A DNA stretch of 64,000 nt from Nitratireductor soli (GTDB lineage: Bacteria > Pseudomonadota > Alphaproteobacteria > Rhizobiales > Rhizobiaceae), in NCBI RefSeq assembly GCF_001050155.1, contig NZ_LFVY01000014.1, positions 89,622 to 153,621 of the forward strand, given 5' to 3'. Positions 1-8,753 of the stretch are shown here, piece after piece. Made by a program: the position numbers and the translations under genes. Position 1 is the first letter of the stretch. Every line of letters starts with the position of its first letter. The notes below the pieces were generated by a model, which worked only from the letters and a program-made list of their open reading frames with translations, was not told the origin of the DNA and searched no databases.

Positions 1-53
1 TTTCCGCATTTATGCGGACGTCAGGTAATTCCACCTGGCAGCTCAGATGCTCT
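1..53. repeat. Repeat family A, copy 1 (truncated by window edge)
   Basis: This is the inner part of an intergenic repeat also found at 1346-1454, 27117-27220 and 53391-53490. It shows a small hairpin (CGCATTTATGCG), then GACGTCAGGT, a few bases and ACCTG. The left portion lies outside the window. Confidence 0.75.
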
Positions 54-56
54 GGG

Positions 57-662
57 TCACAAAGCGGACGGCCCGCCGCTGAAGATGCCCTTGCGCGTCT
101 GGCGGGCCGCCTCGGCCTCGTCCTGATAGGGGCCGTCGGGCTCGGCGAGTGCCCAGCCGTTTTCCACCAGCCATCTGCCGACGTCATAGCCAGCCAGCGT
201 GCATTGCAACGGGGTATCGGGGGCTGCCTTTTCCGCTTCGGGCGTCGCCGCACCCGCATGGCATTCCAGCGCGCGGCCGCGCAGCCAGTAGCGGAATGCG
301 GTGCGTGCCTGCTTGCCGCAGGGCCAGGCCCCGCCGGCCGCGGCATCGCAGACGCGGTCTGGCGCGATAATGCGAATGCCGGCGATGGTGATCGTACGCC
401 CCTCGGCTTCGACCATTCCGGCGGCGACGGCCACCGGCCTGAAGTACAGCGTGTCGGCAATTTTGGGTTCGGGCGCCGGTCCGGCCAAGTCGCTTAGCGG
501 TGCGCGCGGCGTCAAACGATTGAGCGTCGATGGATCAACAGGCGGCGGGGCGATCAGTTCCGGGGCGATGATGCGCGGCGCGCGGCGCTCCTGCGCCCAG
601 GCTGGAGAATTGGCGCCAGCCGCCAGAACAACCGTAGCGAAAACCCCGCATCCGACGCGCAT
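57..662 (-). CDS. Secreted thermonuclease-like (SNase-fold) protein
   Basis: A 201-residue protein with a signal peptide (about residues 1-24, ending AWA-Q) and a C-terminal domain resembling the staphylococcal nuclease fold common in rhizobia. This includes a segment for a short loop-rich barrel, the motif GYDVGRWLVENGWALAE and a final DEAEAARQTRKGIF, both typical of SNase homologues. The first 80 residues after the signal are Pro-rich and probably unstructured. I chose the ATG at 662 because GGAG lies six bases before it and it starts right at the signal peptide; an ATG at 680 is the alternative. The canonical catalytic Arg/Glu set is not clearly all present, so nuclease activity is uncertain. 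It lies directly downstream of the S24 regulator and is probably co-transcribed with it. Confidence 0.7.
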   Translation of the reverse strand: MRVGCGVFATVVLAAGANSPAWAQERRAPRIIAPELIAPPPVDPSTLNRLTPRAPLSDLAGPAPEPKIADTLYFRPVAVAAGMVEAEGRTITIAGIRIIAPDRVCDAAAGGAWPCGKQARTAFRYWLRGRALECHAGAATPEAEKAAPDTPLQCTLAGYDVGRWLVENGWALAEPDGPYQDEAEAARQTRKGIFSGGPSAL

Positions 663-683
663 GCGATCTCCGAGCCGCATCGT

Positions 684-1331
684 CTACTGGCTCGCCCAGA
701 CGATGCGCGCCATCCATTCCAGTTCGGACTTGTTCAGCACACGGTTGGGGTGTTCGGGATTGAGGGAGAGGAGTTCGACGCTGTCACCGGTCTGGCGCAG
801 CAGGATCTTGGCCATCACCTCGCCGCCCGTCGTCTTGGCGACGACGCGGTCGCCGCGCCGCAGCCGGGCCGCCGGATCGACGATCAGCGTGTCGCCGTCG
901 CGGTAGAGCGGCAGCATGGATTCGCCCTGGACCTGAAGCGCATAGGCCCCCTCGCGCGCCGGGGTCGGCAGGTCCACATGATCCCAGCCCTGACCGGCAG
1001 GAAAGCCCGCATCGTCGAAGAAGCCGCCGACGCCCGCCTGGGCAAAGCCGATCAGCGGAACGCTGGCCGGCGGCGATCCGTAGGGTCCAGACGGCGTGCC
1101 GCCGCCCTGCAGCAGAGCCAGGAAATCCGCCAGCGTGACACCGGTCGCCTCGATGATCTTGGACAGGGATTCCGTCGACGGCCAACGCGGGCGACCATCG
1201 GCCGACAGGCGCTTGGATTTGTTGAACGCGGTCGAATCGAGCCCCGCCTTCCGGGCCAGGCCGGAGGCCGACAGGGAGTGCCGCGCGGCCAGCGCGTCTA
1301 TGGCTGCCCAGACCTTCTCGTGCGAAAGCAC
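684..1331 (-). CDS. LexA-like S24 family helix-turn-helix regulator
   Basis: A 215-residue protein. The N-terminal third is an HTH domain of XRE/CI type (roughly residues 15-75). The C-terminal half is a peptidase S24 domain with the serine motif GESMLPLYRDGD and a lysine in VVAKTTGG, the Ser-Lys dyad used by LexA, UmuD and CI repressors for self-cleavage. It is smaller than, and different from, true LexA, whose HTH is of another type. The start is GTG, preceded by AAGGA. By family it is a stress-responsive repressor; its targets are unknown. The stop is just upstream of the SNase-like gene, which suggests a two-gene unit. Confidence 0.85.
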   Translation of the reverse strand: MLSHEKVWAAIDALAARHSLSASGLARKAGLDSTAFNKSKRLSADGRPRWPSTESLSKIIEATGVTLADFLALLQGGGTPSGPYGSPPASVPLIGFAQAGVGGFFDDAGFPAGQGWDHVDLPTPAREGAYALQVQGESMLPLYRDGDTLIVDPAARLRRGDRVVAKTTGGEVMAKILLRQTGDSVELLSLNPEHPNRVLNKSELEWMARIVWASQ

Positions 1332-1345
1332 GGCGGTTCATCCTT

Positions 1346-1454
1346 CTAGAGCGCCATGCGTGCTTCCGGACGCATAAAGGACGCTCTATCTCGTTGTTTT
1401 TCCGCGGTTATACGGACGTCAGGTGATTCCACCCGTCTGCAAAAACACTCTAGA
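1346..1454. repeat. Repeat family A, copy 2
   Basis: A full-length copy of about 105 bp. The outer ends TAGAGCG and CTCTAGA flank three hairpins: GCTTCCGGA...GGACGCTCT, a degenerate CCGCGGTTATACGG, and GACGTCAGGTGATTCCACC. It lies upstream of the S24 gene, between it and regA. Confidence 0.75.
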
Positions 1455-1612
1455 CCACTGAAACAGGAAAAAATACCTGTTTTGCAGTTGTAACGCTCCA
1501 CGCAGCGCTTGTCCATAAACCCAAGCTTGCCAACCGCCATTTGGCAGCCGGCAAAGTTTGTCTCGTCTCATTCGCGTTGGCCGGCGCGGCTCCGCCGGCG
1601 TTGTGCCGCCGG

Positions 1613-2179
1613 TCAGCGCGGGGCGCGCTTGGCCAGGATGCGCTGCAATGTGCGGCGGTGCATGTTCAGGCGGCGCGCCGTCTCGGAGACGTTGCGGTCG
1701 CACATTTCGTACACGCGCTGGATATGCTCCCAGCGCACCCGGTCGGCCGACATCGGGTTTTCCGGCGGCGCCACCTTCTCGCCGGCGCCTCGGGTCAGGG
1801 CGGTGTAGATGTCGTCCGCATCGGCGGGCTTGGCCAGGTAATCGACGGCGCCGAGCTTAACCGCCGTCACGGCCGTGGCGATGTTGCCGTAGCCGGTCAG
1901 GATGACGGTGCGTGCGTCCTTGCGCCTTTCGCGGATGGCGGCAACCACATCCAGCCCGTTGCCGTCGGCAAGGCGCATATCGACGACGGCGAAGGCCGGC
2001 GGCGCGGCCTTGGCGCGGGCCACAGCGTCTTCCACGGTCTCGGCGGTATCGACCACGAAGCCACGGCTTTCCATTGCCCGGGCAAGCCGGGTGAGAAAAG
2101 GCTTGTCGTCATCGACGATCAACAGGGAACGATCTTCGCCCAGCACGATCTCCGGGTCTTCTGCGGTTTCGCTTGTCAT
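1613..2179 (-). CDS. regA: Redox response regulator RegA/ActR
   Basis: A 188-residue response regulator of the RegA/ActR/PrrA family. The receiver domain (about 17-130) has the acidic pocket D23-D24-D25, phosphoacceptor D67 in VVDMRL, and the conserved T and K (VILTGYG, YLAKPAD). The C-terminus is a Fis-type HTH (NVSETARRLNMHRRTLQR), as in this family. It is the partner of the adjacent histidine kinase. In relatives RegA controls respiration, nitrogen and carbon fixation and acid tolerance genes according to redox state. The frame stays open to 2326, but that extension is translated from repeat family B, so I start at the ATG at 2179. Confidence 0.93.
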   Translation of the reverse strand: MTSETAEDPEIVLGEDRSLLIVDDDKPFLTRLARAMESRGFVVDTAETVEDAVARAKAAPPAFAVVDMRLADGNGLDVVAAIRERRKDARTVILTGYGNIATAVTAVKLGAVDYLAKPADADDIYTALTRGAGEKVAPPENPMSADRVRWEHIQRVYEMCDRNVSETARRLNMHRRTLQRILAKRAPR

Positions 2180-2210
2180 ATCCAGCACGTTCAGCACGTT
2201 TCTTTTCCTG

Positions 2211-2330
2211 GTGGTCTGCCCGAAACAGATGGTCCCTATCTGTTTCGGAAAGGCAGCCCACAAACTATTGATCTGGTGGGGCGCTTTGTCCCAACAGATG
2301 GGCACCATCTGTTGGGATCGCACCACTAGA
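2211..2330. repeat. Repeat family B, copy 1 (double palindrome)
   Basis: It contains two palindromes: CCGAAACAGAT/ATCTGTTTCGG around 2220-2248, and CCCAACAGATGG-GCA-CCATCTGTTGGG at about 2290-2316. Its left 70 bp match, in reverse complement, the copy at 44274-44348. It fills the gap between regB and regA. Confidence 0.8.
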
Positions 2331-2350
2331 ATGTTTCTAGCCTATCTTCG

Positions 2351-3688
2351 TCAGCTTTCCAATTTAGGGTTCTTTTCATCCGGTTCCAGGCCGGCACGCG
2401 GCGCCAGGAACAACGCGCGCGGCCAGATCACCTCGGCGAAGGCGCCCTTGCCCTTCTCCGCCAGATTGCCGAAACGGATGGTCGCGCCGGAGCGCTCGAG
2501 CAGCGTCTTGGCGATGAACAGGCCAAGCCCCAGCCCGCCGCCGCTGCTGCTGGCGCTGGCCGAACGCTTCGACATATAGGGCTCGCCAATGCGATCGAGG
2601 ATCTCCGCCGGGAAGCCGTATCCGTCGTCAATCACCAGCAATCCCACGGTTTCCTCGTCCCAATGCCAACGGATCGTCACCGTCTCCCGGGCGAAGTCGA
2701 CGGCGTTCTCGACCAGGTTTCCCAACCCGTAAAGGACGCCTGGGTTGCGCCGGCCGACGGGTTCCGGTCCCTCGGCCGCGCCCGGCTCGAAACGGATGTC
2801 GATGCCGAAATCGCGGTGCGGCGCCGCCGTTTCCTCGATCAGCGAGGTGAACGGCAGGCGCGCCATATGCGCCTCGCCCTCGGAGGACAGGCTAGTAAGC
2901 TGTTTCAATATGTCGCGGCAGCGTTCGCTCTGCGTGCGCAAAAGCGTCACATCCTCGCTGAACCGCTCGTCCTTGCCCATGGCGCGTTCCATCTCGCGGG
3001 CGACAAGCGCGATGGTGGCAAGCGGCGTGCCCAATTCATGGGCGGCGGCGGCGGCCAGCCCATCGAGCGCCGAAATGTGCTGCTCGCGCTGCAGCACCAG
3101 TTCGGTGGCGGCAAGCGCATTGGCCAAAAGCCGCGCCTCCTCAGCCACGCGATAGGCATAGACGCCGGTGAAGGCGATGCTGGAGACGACGGCGATCCAC
3201 ATGCCGATGACGTATATCAGCGGCATCACCAGCTCGGTGCCTGGAAACCAGGGGAGCGGTCGGTGGAACACGGCAAGGCCGGTGGTCAGCGCAACGACCA
3301 GGAAGCCGAGCAGCGCCGTCCAGCGCAATGGCAGAGATGTCGCCGATATGACCACCGGCACGGTCATCAGCAGCGAGAACGGATTGGTCAGGCCGCCGGT
3401 CATGTAAAGAAGACCGGCGAGCTGGAACGCATCGAAGGTGAGGATGCCGAGTGCTGCCTGCGGCGCCAGCCGGTGCGCTGCCGAATAGCGCAGCGCCAGG
3501 TGGACGTTCAGCCAGGCGGAGGCGGCGATCAGCGCGAAGCACAGGCCGACCGGCAAGGGAAAGTCGAGTCCGTAGGCAACGACGATGACCGCCGCGCTCT
3601 GGCCGATGATGGCCAGCCAGCGCAGCTTGATCAGCGTGTTCAGCCGCAGGCCGTGGCTCGGATCGTGTGCCCTGATGTCTTCAAGCAT
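2351..3688 (-). CDS. regB: Redox sensor histidine kinase RegB/ActS
   Basis: A 445-residue membrane sensor kinase. Six hydrophobic segments lie in residues 20-180, with the quinone-binding signature GGLTNPF at 98-104 in the loop. The H-box AAAAHELGTPL carries H217. C257 in SERCRDIL sits 40 residues later, the same spacing as H225 and the redox-active C265 of Rhodobacter capsulatus RegB. The HATPase domain follows (NLVENAVDFA, DDGYGFP, GGGLGLGLFIAK). It should sense the quinone pool and phosphorylate RegA. It is transcribed ahead of regA, with a repeat of family B between them. Confidence 0.94.
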   Translation of the reverse strand: MLEDIRAHDPSHGLRLNTLIKLRWLAIIGQSAAVIVVAYGLDFPLPVGLCFALIAASAWLNVHLALRYSAAHRLAPQAALGILTFDAFQLAGLLYMTGGLTNPFSLLMTVPVVISATSLPLRWTALLGFLVVALTTGLAVFHRPLPWFPGTELVMPLIYVIGMWIAVVSSIAFTGVYAYRVAEEARLLANALAATELVLQREQHISALDGLAAAAAHELGTPLATIALVAREMERAMGKDERFSEDVTLLRTQSERCRDILKQLTSLSSEGEAHMARLPFTSLIEETAAPHRDFGIDIRFEPGAAEGPEPVGRRNPGVLYGLGNLVENAVDFARETVTIRWHWDEETVGLLVIDDGYGFPAEILDRIGEPYMSKRSASASSSGGGLGLGLFIAKTLLERSGATIRFGNLAEKGKGAFAEVIWPRALFLAPRAGLEPDEKNPKLES

Positions 3689-3726
3689 AGCCGCGTTATG
3701 CGGGAAGTCCGCCGCCGCTCCAAGCC

Positions 3727-6189
3727 TTATTTGCCGCGCGGCTTGGCGCGATGTGTCGCGGCGGCATTGGCGGGATCCTCGGGCCAGACATGCTTCGGAT
3801 AGCGGCCGCGCATGTCGGCGCGCACATCGGCCCAGGATCCGGCCCAGAAGCCGGGCAGGTCGAGCGTCGTCTGGATCGGCCGGTGCGCCGGCGACAGAAG
3901 CTCCAGCTTCAGCGGAACGCCGTCGGCCACGGTCGGATGGGACTTCAGGCCGAACAGTTCCTGGACGCGGATCGCCAGAACCGGCCCTTCTTCCTCATAG
4001 CGGATCGGCACATGGCTGCCGGAGGGAGCGTCATAATGGGTCGGCGTCAGCGCCGGCAGGCGGCGCTGCAGATCATGCGGCACGAGCGCCATCAGCCCAT
4101 CGCGCAGCATGGCCGGCTTGAGCCTGGACAGTACGGCGTCCCCGGCCAGGAAAGGCAGCAGCCAGTCTTCCAGCCCGGCAAGCAGCGCCGCCTCGCCCAT
4201 GTCCGGCCAGGGGTCGCCCTTGGCGCGGCGCAGCCAGGCAAGCCGCCGGCGCAAGGCTTCCGTCTCCTTGTCCCACGGCAGGAGCGCCAGTCCGTGGGCG
4301 CGCACCGCCTCGATAATGGCGTGATCGGCATCCACGCCCTGGGGGGGCGGCAATGGCTGGGCGGACAGCACCAGCGCGCCGAGCCGGCGCGATTTGCGCT
4401 GGCGCACCGCGCCCTTGTCGCGGTCGAAAGCGGTTTCGCTGATTTCGACGATCTCATCATTGAGCTTGGCAAGGATTTCCTCCTCGCCGATGGCGGCAGC
4501 CGAAGCGATGCGTGCATTCTCGGCCCGGCCCTGCAAATCGGCGACGACCAGATAGGGCGAACCGGCAAGGCGCTCCTCGGCGGCAAGGACGCCGCCGCGC
4601 CCGTTGGCCAGGACGAAGCGGCCGAAAGCGCCACGCGCCTTGGCGACCCGGTCGGGCCAGGCATGGATCAAGAGGGCGCCGGCAGAGGGCGTATCGGCAG
4701 CGATCTTGCCGCCCGCCGCCTTCGCCAGCCGCGCGGCCAGCTTGCGTGCCCCTTCGGCGCGCGGCCCGCGCTCGCGGCGAAAGCGCTGCAGGCGGTCATC
4801 GAGATCGACCGCATTGCCGCCCAATCCACGCTCGGAAAGAAGAACGGCAAGCTCGGCAGCCGCCGGCGCATGCCCGTCGCGGGCGGCCATCGCCACCATA
4901 TGCGCCAGCCGCACGGGCAGCGCCAGTTTGCGCATCGCCTGGCCCGTTCCCGTCAACCGGCCATCGGCGGCGAGCGCGCCCAGACGGACAAGCAGGCCGC
5001 GTGCCTCCGTCAGAGCGGCCGCCGGCGGTGGATCGAGGAAAGCGAGGCTTGCCGGATCGGCGACGCCGAAAGCGGCGCAATCGAGCAGCAGGCCGGAAAG
5101 GTCCGCCTCGAGGATTTCCGGCGGGGCGAAGGCCGGCAGCGCCGCCGTCTGCTCGGCGCGCCACAGCCTGAGCGCGATGCCCGGCGCTGTGCGTCCGGCG
5201 CGGCCGGCGCGCTGGTCGGCCGAGGCGCGCGACACGCGCACCGTCTCGAGCCGCGTCAGGCCGGTGGAAGGTTCGTATTTCGGCAGGCGCGACAGGCCGC
5301 TGTCGATCACCACGCGCACGCCATCGATGGTGACGGAGGTCTCGGCGATGGCTGTCGCCAGCACGACCTTGCGACGCCCCGCTGCGGCCGGCCGGATCGC
5401 CGCGTCCTGCGCCTTGCCGTCGAGCCCGCCATAGAGCGGCGTGATGTCCACATCCGCCGGCACGCGCCCCTCGAGCCGCTCGGCGGTGCGCTCGATCTCG
5501 CGCTGGCCGGGCAGGAAGGCGAGCACACTGCCCTCCTCCTCGGCAAGTGCCGCGCGGATCGTCCGCGCCATCGTGTCCTCGATCGCCTCGCCGGCCGGGC
5601 GCTCCGCATGGCGCAGATCGACAGGAAAACTGCGCCCCTGGCTTTCGATCACCGGCGCATCGCCCAGAAGGGATGCGACGCGGGCGCCATCGAGCGTCGC
5701 CGACATGACCAGCAGGCGCAGATCGGGTCTGAGCGCGCCGCGCACGTCGAGCGCCAGCGCCAGAGCGAAATCGCCATCCAGCGAGCGTTCGTGGAATTCA
5801 TCGAACAGCACGGCCGAGACACCGGACAGTTCCGGATCGTCGACGATCATGCGCGCCAGAACGCCTTCCGTGACAACGAGTATCCGCGTCCGGGCCGACA
5901 GTTTGCGCTCCATGCGCATGGCGTAACCCACCGTCTCGCCGGGTTGTTCGCCGAGCAGCGCCGCCATGCGCCGCGCCGCCGCGCGGGCAGCAAGCCGACG
6001 CGGTTCCAGAAGCACGATCCGGCCGGCCTTGGCCCAACCGGCATCGAGCAGCGCAAGCGGCGCAAGCGTCGTCTTGCCGGCGCCGGGCGGAGCGACAAGT
6101 ACCGCCTTGCCCTCAACATCGAGCGCGGCACGCAAGGCAGGCAGGACCTCCGTCACCGGCAGGTTCGGCAGGGACATCTCGACGGTCAT
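3727..6189 (-). CDS. hrpB: ATP-dependent RNA helicase HrpB
   Basis: An 820-residue DEAH-family helicase. It has Walker A APPGAGKT (33-40), motif II DEFH (in VLFDEFHERS), SAT (VMSATLDG), motif VI with QRAGRAGR, a helicase-associated domain and the C-terminal HrpB domain (near GLKSHPTVADGVPLKLELLSPAHRPIQ). Length and motif order fit HrpB. Its start overlaps the stop of the ynjD-like gene by ATGA, so the two are translationally coupled. Its role in alphaproteobacteria is not well defined. A long open frame on the opposite strand here is a codon-bias shadow. Confidence 0.94.
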   Translation of the reverse strand: MTVEMSLPNLPVTEVLPALRAALDVEGKAVLVAPPGAGKTTLAPLALLDAGWAKAGRIVLLEPRRLAARAAARRMAALLGEQPGETVGYAMRMERKLSARTRILVVTEGVLARMIVDDPELSGVSAVLFDEFHERSLDGDFALALALDVRGALRPDLRLLVMSATLDGARVASLLGDAPVIESQGRSFPVDLRHAERPAGEAIEDTMARTIRAALAEEEGSVLAFLPGQREIERTAERLEGRVPADVDITPLYGGLDGKAQDAAIRPAAAGRRKVVLATAIAETSVTIDGVRVVIDSGLSRLPKYEPSTGLTRLETVRVSRASADQRAGRAGRTAPGIALRLWRAEQTAALPAFAPPEILEADLSGLLLDCAAFGVADPASLAFLDPPPAAALTEARGLLVRLGALAADGRLTGTGQAMRKLALPVRLAHMVAMAARDGHAPAAAELAVLLSERGLGGNAVDLDDRLQRFRRERGPRAEGARKLAARLAKAAGGKIAADTPSAGALLIHAWPDRVAKARGAFGRFVLANGRGGVLAAEERLAGSPYLVVADLQGRAENARIASAAAIGEEEILAKLNDEIVEISETAFDRDKGAVRQRKSRRLGALVLSAQPLPPPQGVDADHAIIEAVRAHGLALLPWDKETEALRRRLAWLRRAKGDPWPDMGEAALLAGLEDWLLPFLAGDAVLSRLKPAMLRDGLMALVPHDLQRRLPALTPTHYDAPSGSHVPIRYEEEGPVLAIRVQELFGLKSHPTVADGVPLKLELLSPAHRPIQTTLDLPGFWAGSWADVRADMRGRYPKHVWPEDPANAAATHRAKPRGK

Positions 6190-6839
6190 TCGCCGATCTT
6201 CACGATGTCGCCGCCCGCCGCCTTCGCATCGGCCTCGTCATGGGTGACGAGCAGAACCGGCAGGCCGCTCTCGCGCGCCTTGGCAAAGACCAGCTCGCGC
6301 ATCTGCTGGCGCAGGGCCGCGTCCAGCTTGGAGAACGGTTCATCGAGCAGCAGGGCGCGTGGGGCGGCCGCCAGCACGCGGGCGAGCGCGACACGGGCCT
6401 TCTGCCCACCGGACAGGGTCGCCGGGTCGCGATCCTCCAGACCGGCAAGGCCTACCCCCGCAAGCGCGTGGCACATGCGCGCGCGCCGCGCCTCGCGCCC
6501 GCGAACATCCTGCGGCAGGGCAAACAGAAGATTGCCGCCGACGCTCATATGGGGAAACAGAAGCGGATCCTGGAACAATATGCCCATGTGGCGATCCTCC
6601 GGCTTCAGCGCGGTGATCTCGAGATCGTCGACATAGGCGCGGCCGCCCGCCTCGAAGACCGGATCGAGAAAGCCGCCGACATAGGCCAGCAGCGTCGACT
6701 TGCCGGCGCCCGAGGGACCCATGACGGTGAGGACCGCGCCCGGCGCCACGCGGCGCGTCAAGGCGACGATTTCGCGCCCGTCGAGCGCGATGGTCACCCG
6801 GTCGAGAAAGAGGCCGGTCTCGGTCAATCCGGTGTTCAT
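6186..6839 (-). CDS. ABC transporter ATP-binding protein, YnjD family
   Basis: A 217-residue ATPase with Walker A GPSGAGKST, Q-loop LFQDPLLFPHM, signature LSGGQKARVALARVLA, Walker B LLLDEPF and H-loop VTHDEADA. It is short, with no C-terminal regulatory domain, as in E. coli YnjD. Together with the downstream-numbered permease and binding protein it makes a YnjBCD-type importer of unknown substrate, related to the thiamine, iron and sulfate importer families. Confidence 0.88.
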   Translation of the reverse strand: MNTGLTETGLFLDRVTIALDGREIVALTRRVAPGAVLTVMGPSGAGKSTLLAYVGGFLDPVFEAGGRAYVDDLEITALKPEDRHMGILFQDPLLFPHMSVGGNLLFALPQDVRGREARRARMCHALAGVGLAGLEDRDPATLSGGQKARVALARVLAAAPRALLLDEPFSKLDAALRQQMRELVFAKARESGLPVLLVTHDEADAKAAGGDIVKIGE

Positions 6840-6845
6840 TCAGAT

Positions 6846-8525
6846 TCAAACCTGCATGTCGCGAAACCGCCGGAATATCAGCGCCGGCACGAGCGTGGCA
6901 ACGGCAAAGCCGATGATCGGCAGCATCATCTGCAGGAAGGCATAGATACCGATGACGCGGCGATTGCCGCCGGAGGCGAGCGCGACGGCCTCGCTGGTGA
7001 TGGTGGTCAGCCGCCCGGCACCGATCAGGACAGTGGGGAGATAGAGGCCGATGGACACGGAGAACCCGATCGCCACGACCGTCAGGATCGGCCGTGTCAT
7101 CATCGGCAGGCGGATCGATAGAAAGCGCCGCCACGCCGGCTTGCCAAGCCCGGCCGCCAACTGGTCGTAACGCTTGTCGAAGGCGCGCCACGGATCCTTC
7201 AGGCACAGATAGGCATAGGGCAGCACGAAGACGAGATGGGCGAGGATCAGGGCCGTCAACGTCGCCGCCGAACCGATCAGGATGAACAATAATTGCAGGC
7301 CGAACAGGAAGGCGACCTGCGGCACGATCAGCGGCAGGTAGATCAGCGCCAGCGCCCCGCGCCCCGGCGGGTGGCCCATCTCATCCTCGCGCGCCAGGCA
7401 GAGGATCGCGATCAGCGTCGCAATGGCCGTCGAAACCAAGGCGACGATCAGCGTCGTTCGCAAGGGCTCCAGCAAATGCGGCAGGACGCGCAGCCAGTTG
7501 CGCAGCTCGAAGGAGGCCGGCAACGCATCGGGAAACTGCCAAAGCCCGGCGACGGACCACAGCGCCAGCGCCGCGAGGCCGGCGAAGATCGCCAAGGCGG
7601 ACAGGAGCATCACGGCCAGCGCCGCCCAGCGGACGGGCGCATCGGCGCGCAGACGCAGGCCGGCGCCAGCGCAGCGGTCGCGCAGCCGGGCGGCCAATTT
7701 CTCGAGGCCGATCCACAAGCCGATCGCCAGCGCCGTCACGGCCAGTTGCAGCAGCGCGCCGGCGGAGGCCAGAAAGCGCATCGACAGATCCGGATCATTC
7801 ATCCAGCCGACAAGCCGGACCGCCAGAGGCGGCGGGGTCGTCGGTCCGAGGATCGCCGCCACATCGACCACCGAGGTTGCGAAGGCGATGACAGCGAACA
7901 CCGGCAGGCGAATCTGCGGATAGATTTGCGGCCACAGGCCGAAGACGAAACCAGCAATTCGCCCGTAGCCCATCGCGGCGATCAGCGTGCGCGTGCGCGC
8001 CGGCTTGACCTGCGGCAGGGCGGCAAGCGTCATCAGAAGCAGGAACGGGATTTCCTTGACGATCAGCCCTGCCATCATGGTCAACCCCATGGGGTCATGG
8101 ACGATCAGGAGGTCCGGCGGACGATGCCAGCCGGTCAGTTCGGGCGAGACCATCCGGATGAGAAGCCCCGACGGCGCGATCAGGAAGGCCAGCGCGAAGG
8201 CAGCGGCGGCGTGCGGCACGGAAAGCAGCGGCGAAATCAGGTGCTGGACGCGGGCAAAGGCGCGCGTGCCGCTCCAGGCGGCGGTGAACAGCATGACGGC
8301 GATGAGCGAGACGAGCGCCGTCGACAGCCCCGTGAGGAGGCTCATCAGGGCCGAGGCTGCGATGGCCGGTTCGGCAAACAGCGCGGCAAGGGGCGCGAGG
8401 CTGAACCGCATGCCGCCCAGAGCCGGCAGAAAGCCGAAGGCCGGCAGGACGGTGCCGGCCAGGCCGAAGGCGACGGGCGCCGTCAGCAGGCCGATGGCGA
8501 AGACGGGGCCGAGACGGCTCAGCAT
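6846..8525 (-). CDS. ABC transporter permease, YnjC-type double permease
   Basis: A protein of about 559 residues made of two fused BPD_transp_1 units, each with about six membrane segments. The two EAA-like loops lie near AAMGYGRIAGFVFGLWPQIYPQIRLP and AAGLGKPAWRRFLSIRLPMM. The size and tandem architecture match E. coli YnjC. I start at the ATG at 8525; a TTG at 8543 is possible, and neither has a clear Shine-Dalgarno sequence. A 200-bp gap filled by a large inverted repeat separates it from the binding-protein gene. Confidence 0.86.
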   Translation of the reverse strand: MLSRLGPVFAIGLLTAPVAFGLAGTVLPAFGFLPALGGMRFSLAPLAALFAEPAIAASALMSLLTGLSTALVSLIAVMLFTAAWSGTRAFARVQHLISPLLSVPHAAAAFALAFLIAPSGLLIRMVSPELTGWHRPPDLLIVHDPMGLTMMAGLIVKEIPFLLLMTLAALPQVKPARTRTLIAAMGYGRIAGFVFGLWPQIYPQIRLPVFAVIAFATSVVDVAAILGPTTPPPLAVRLVGWMNDPDLSMRFLASAGALLQLAVTALAIGLWIGLEKLAARLRDRCAGAGLRLRADAPVRWAALAVMLLSALAIFAGLAALALWSVAGLWQFPDALPASFELRNWLRVLPHLLEPLRTTLIVALVSTAIATLIAILCLAREDEMGHPPGRGALALIYLPLIVPQVAFLFGLQLLFILIGSAATLTALILAHLVFVLPYAYLCLKDPWRAFDKRYDQLAAGLGKPAWRRFLSIRLPMMTRPILTVVAIGFSVSIGLYLPTVLIGAGRLTTITSEAVALASGGNRRVIGIYAFLQMMLPIIGFAVATLVPALIFRRFRDMQV

Positions 8526-8561
8526 GGCGCGGGTCGCGGCCAAGTGCTGGAGCGCGTGTTG

Positions 8562-8718
8562 CCCCCCTCTGCCCTGCCGGGCATCTCCCCCTCGAGGGGG
8601 GAGATTAAACGGCAGTGACGTCGGCTCGCAGCTTGCAACGCAGCAAAGAGGCGCGCGGCATCGCGGAGAAGATGATCTCCCCCTTTGAGGGGGAGATGCC
8701 CGGCAGGGCAGAGGGGGG
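8562..8718. repeat. Repeat family C, composite inverted repeat, copy 1
   Basis: A left arm at about 8562-8606 (CCCTCTGCCCTGCCGGGCAT, then a CTCCCCCTCGAGGGGGGAG hairpin) is repeated inverted at about 8674-8718, with about 68 bp of unrelated sequence between. The arms would pair over more than 40 bp in RNA. It sits between the binding-protein and permease genes of one transporter operon. The same element is at 59731-59884. Confidence 0.85.
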
Positions 8719-8753
8719 TATGAGCGGCTCCGACGTTCAACAAGAATGCGGTC

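Noticed and set aside
2180..2326. N-terminal extension of regA
   Set aside because: It is a translation of repeat B; the receiver domain begins normally from the ATG at 2179.
3751..6636. 961-codon open frame on the plus strand opposite hrpB
   Set aside because: It is a GC-rich shadow, low in complexity (Arg, Gln, Gly, His), with no domain. hrpB on the other strand has all helicase motifs.
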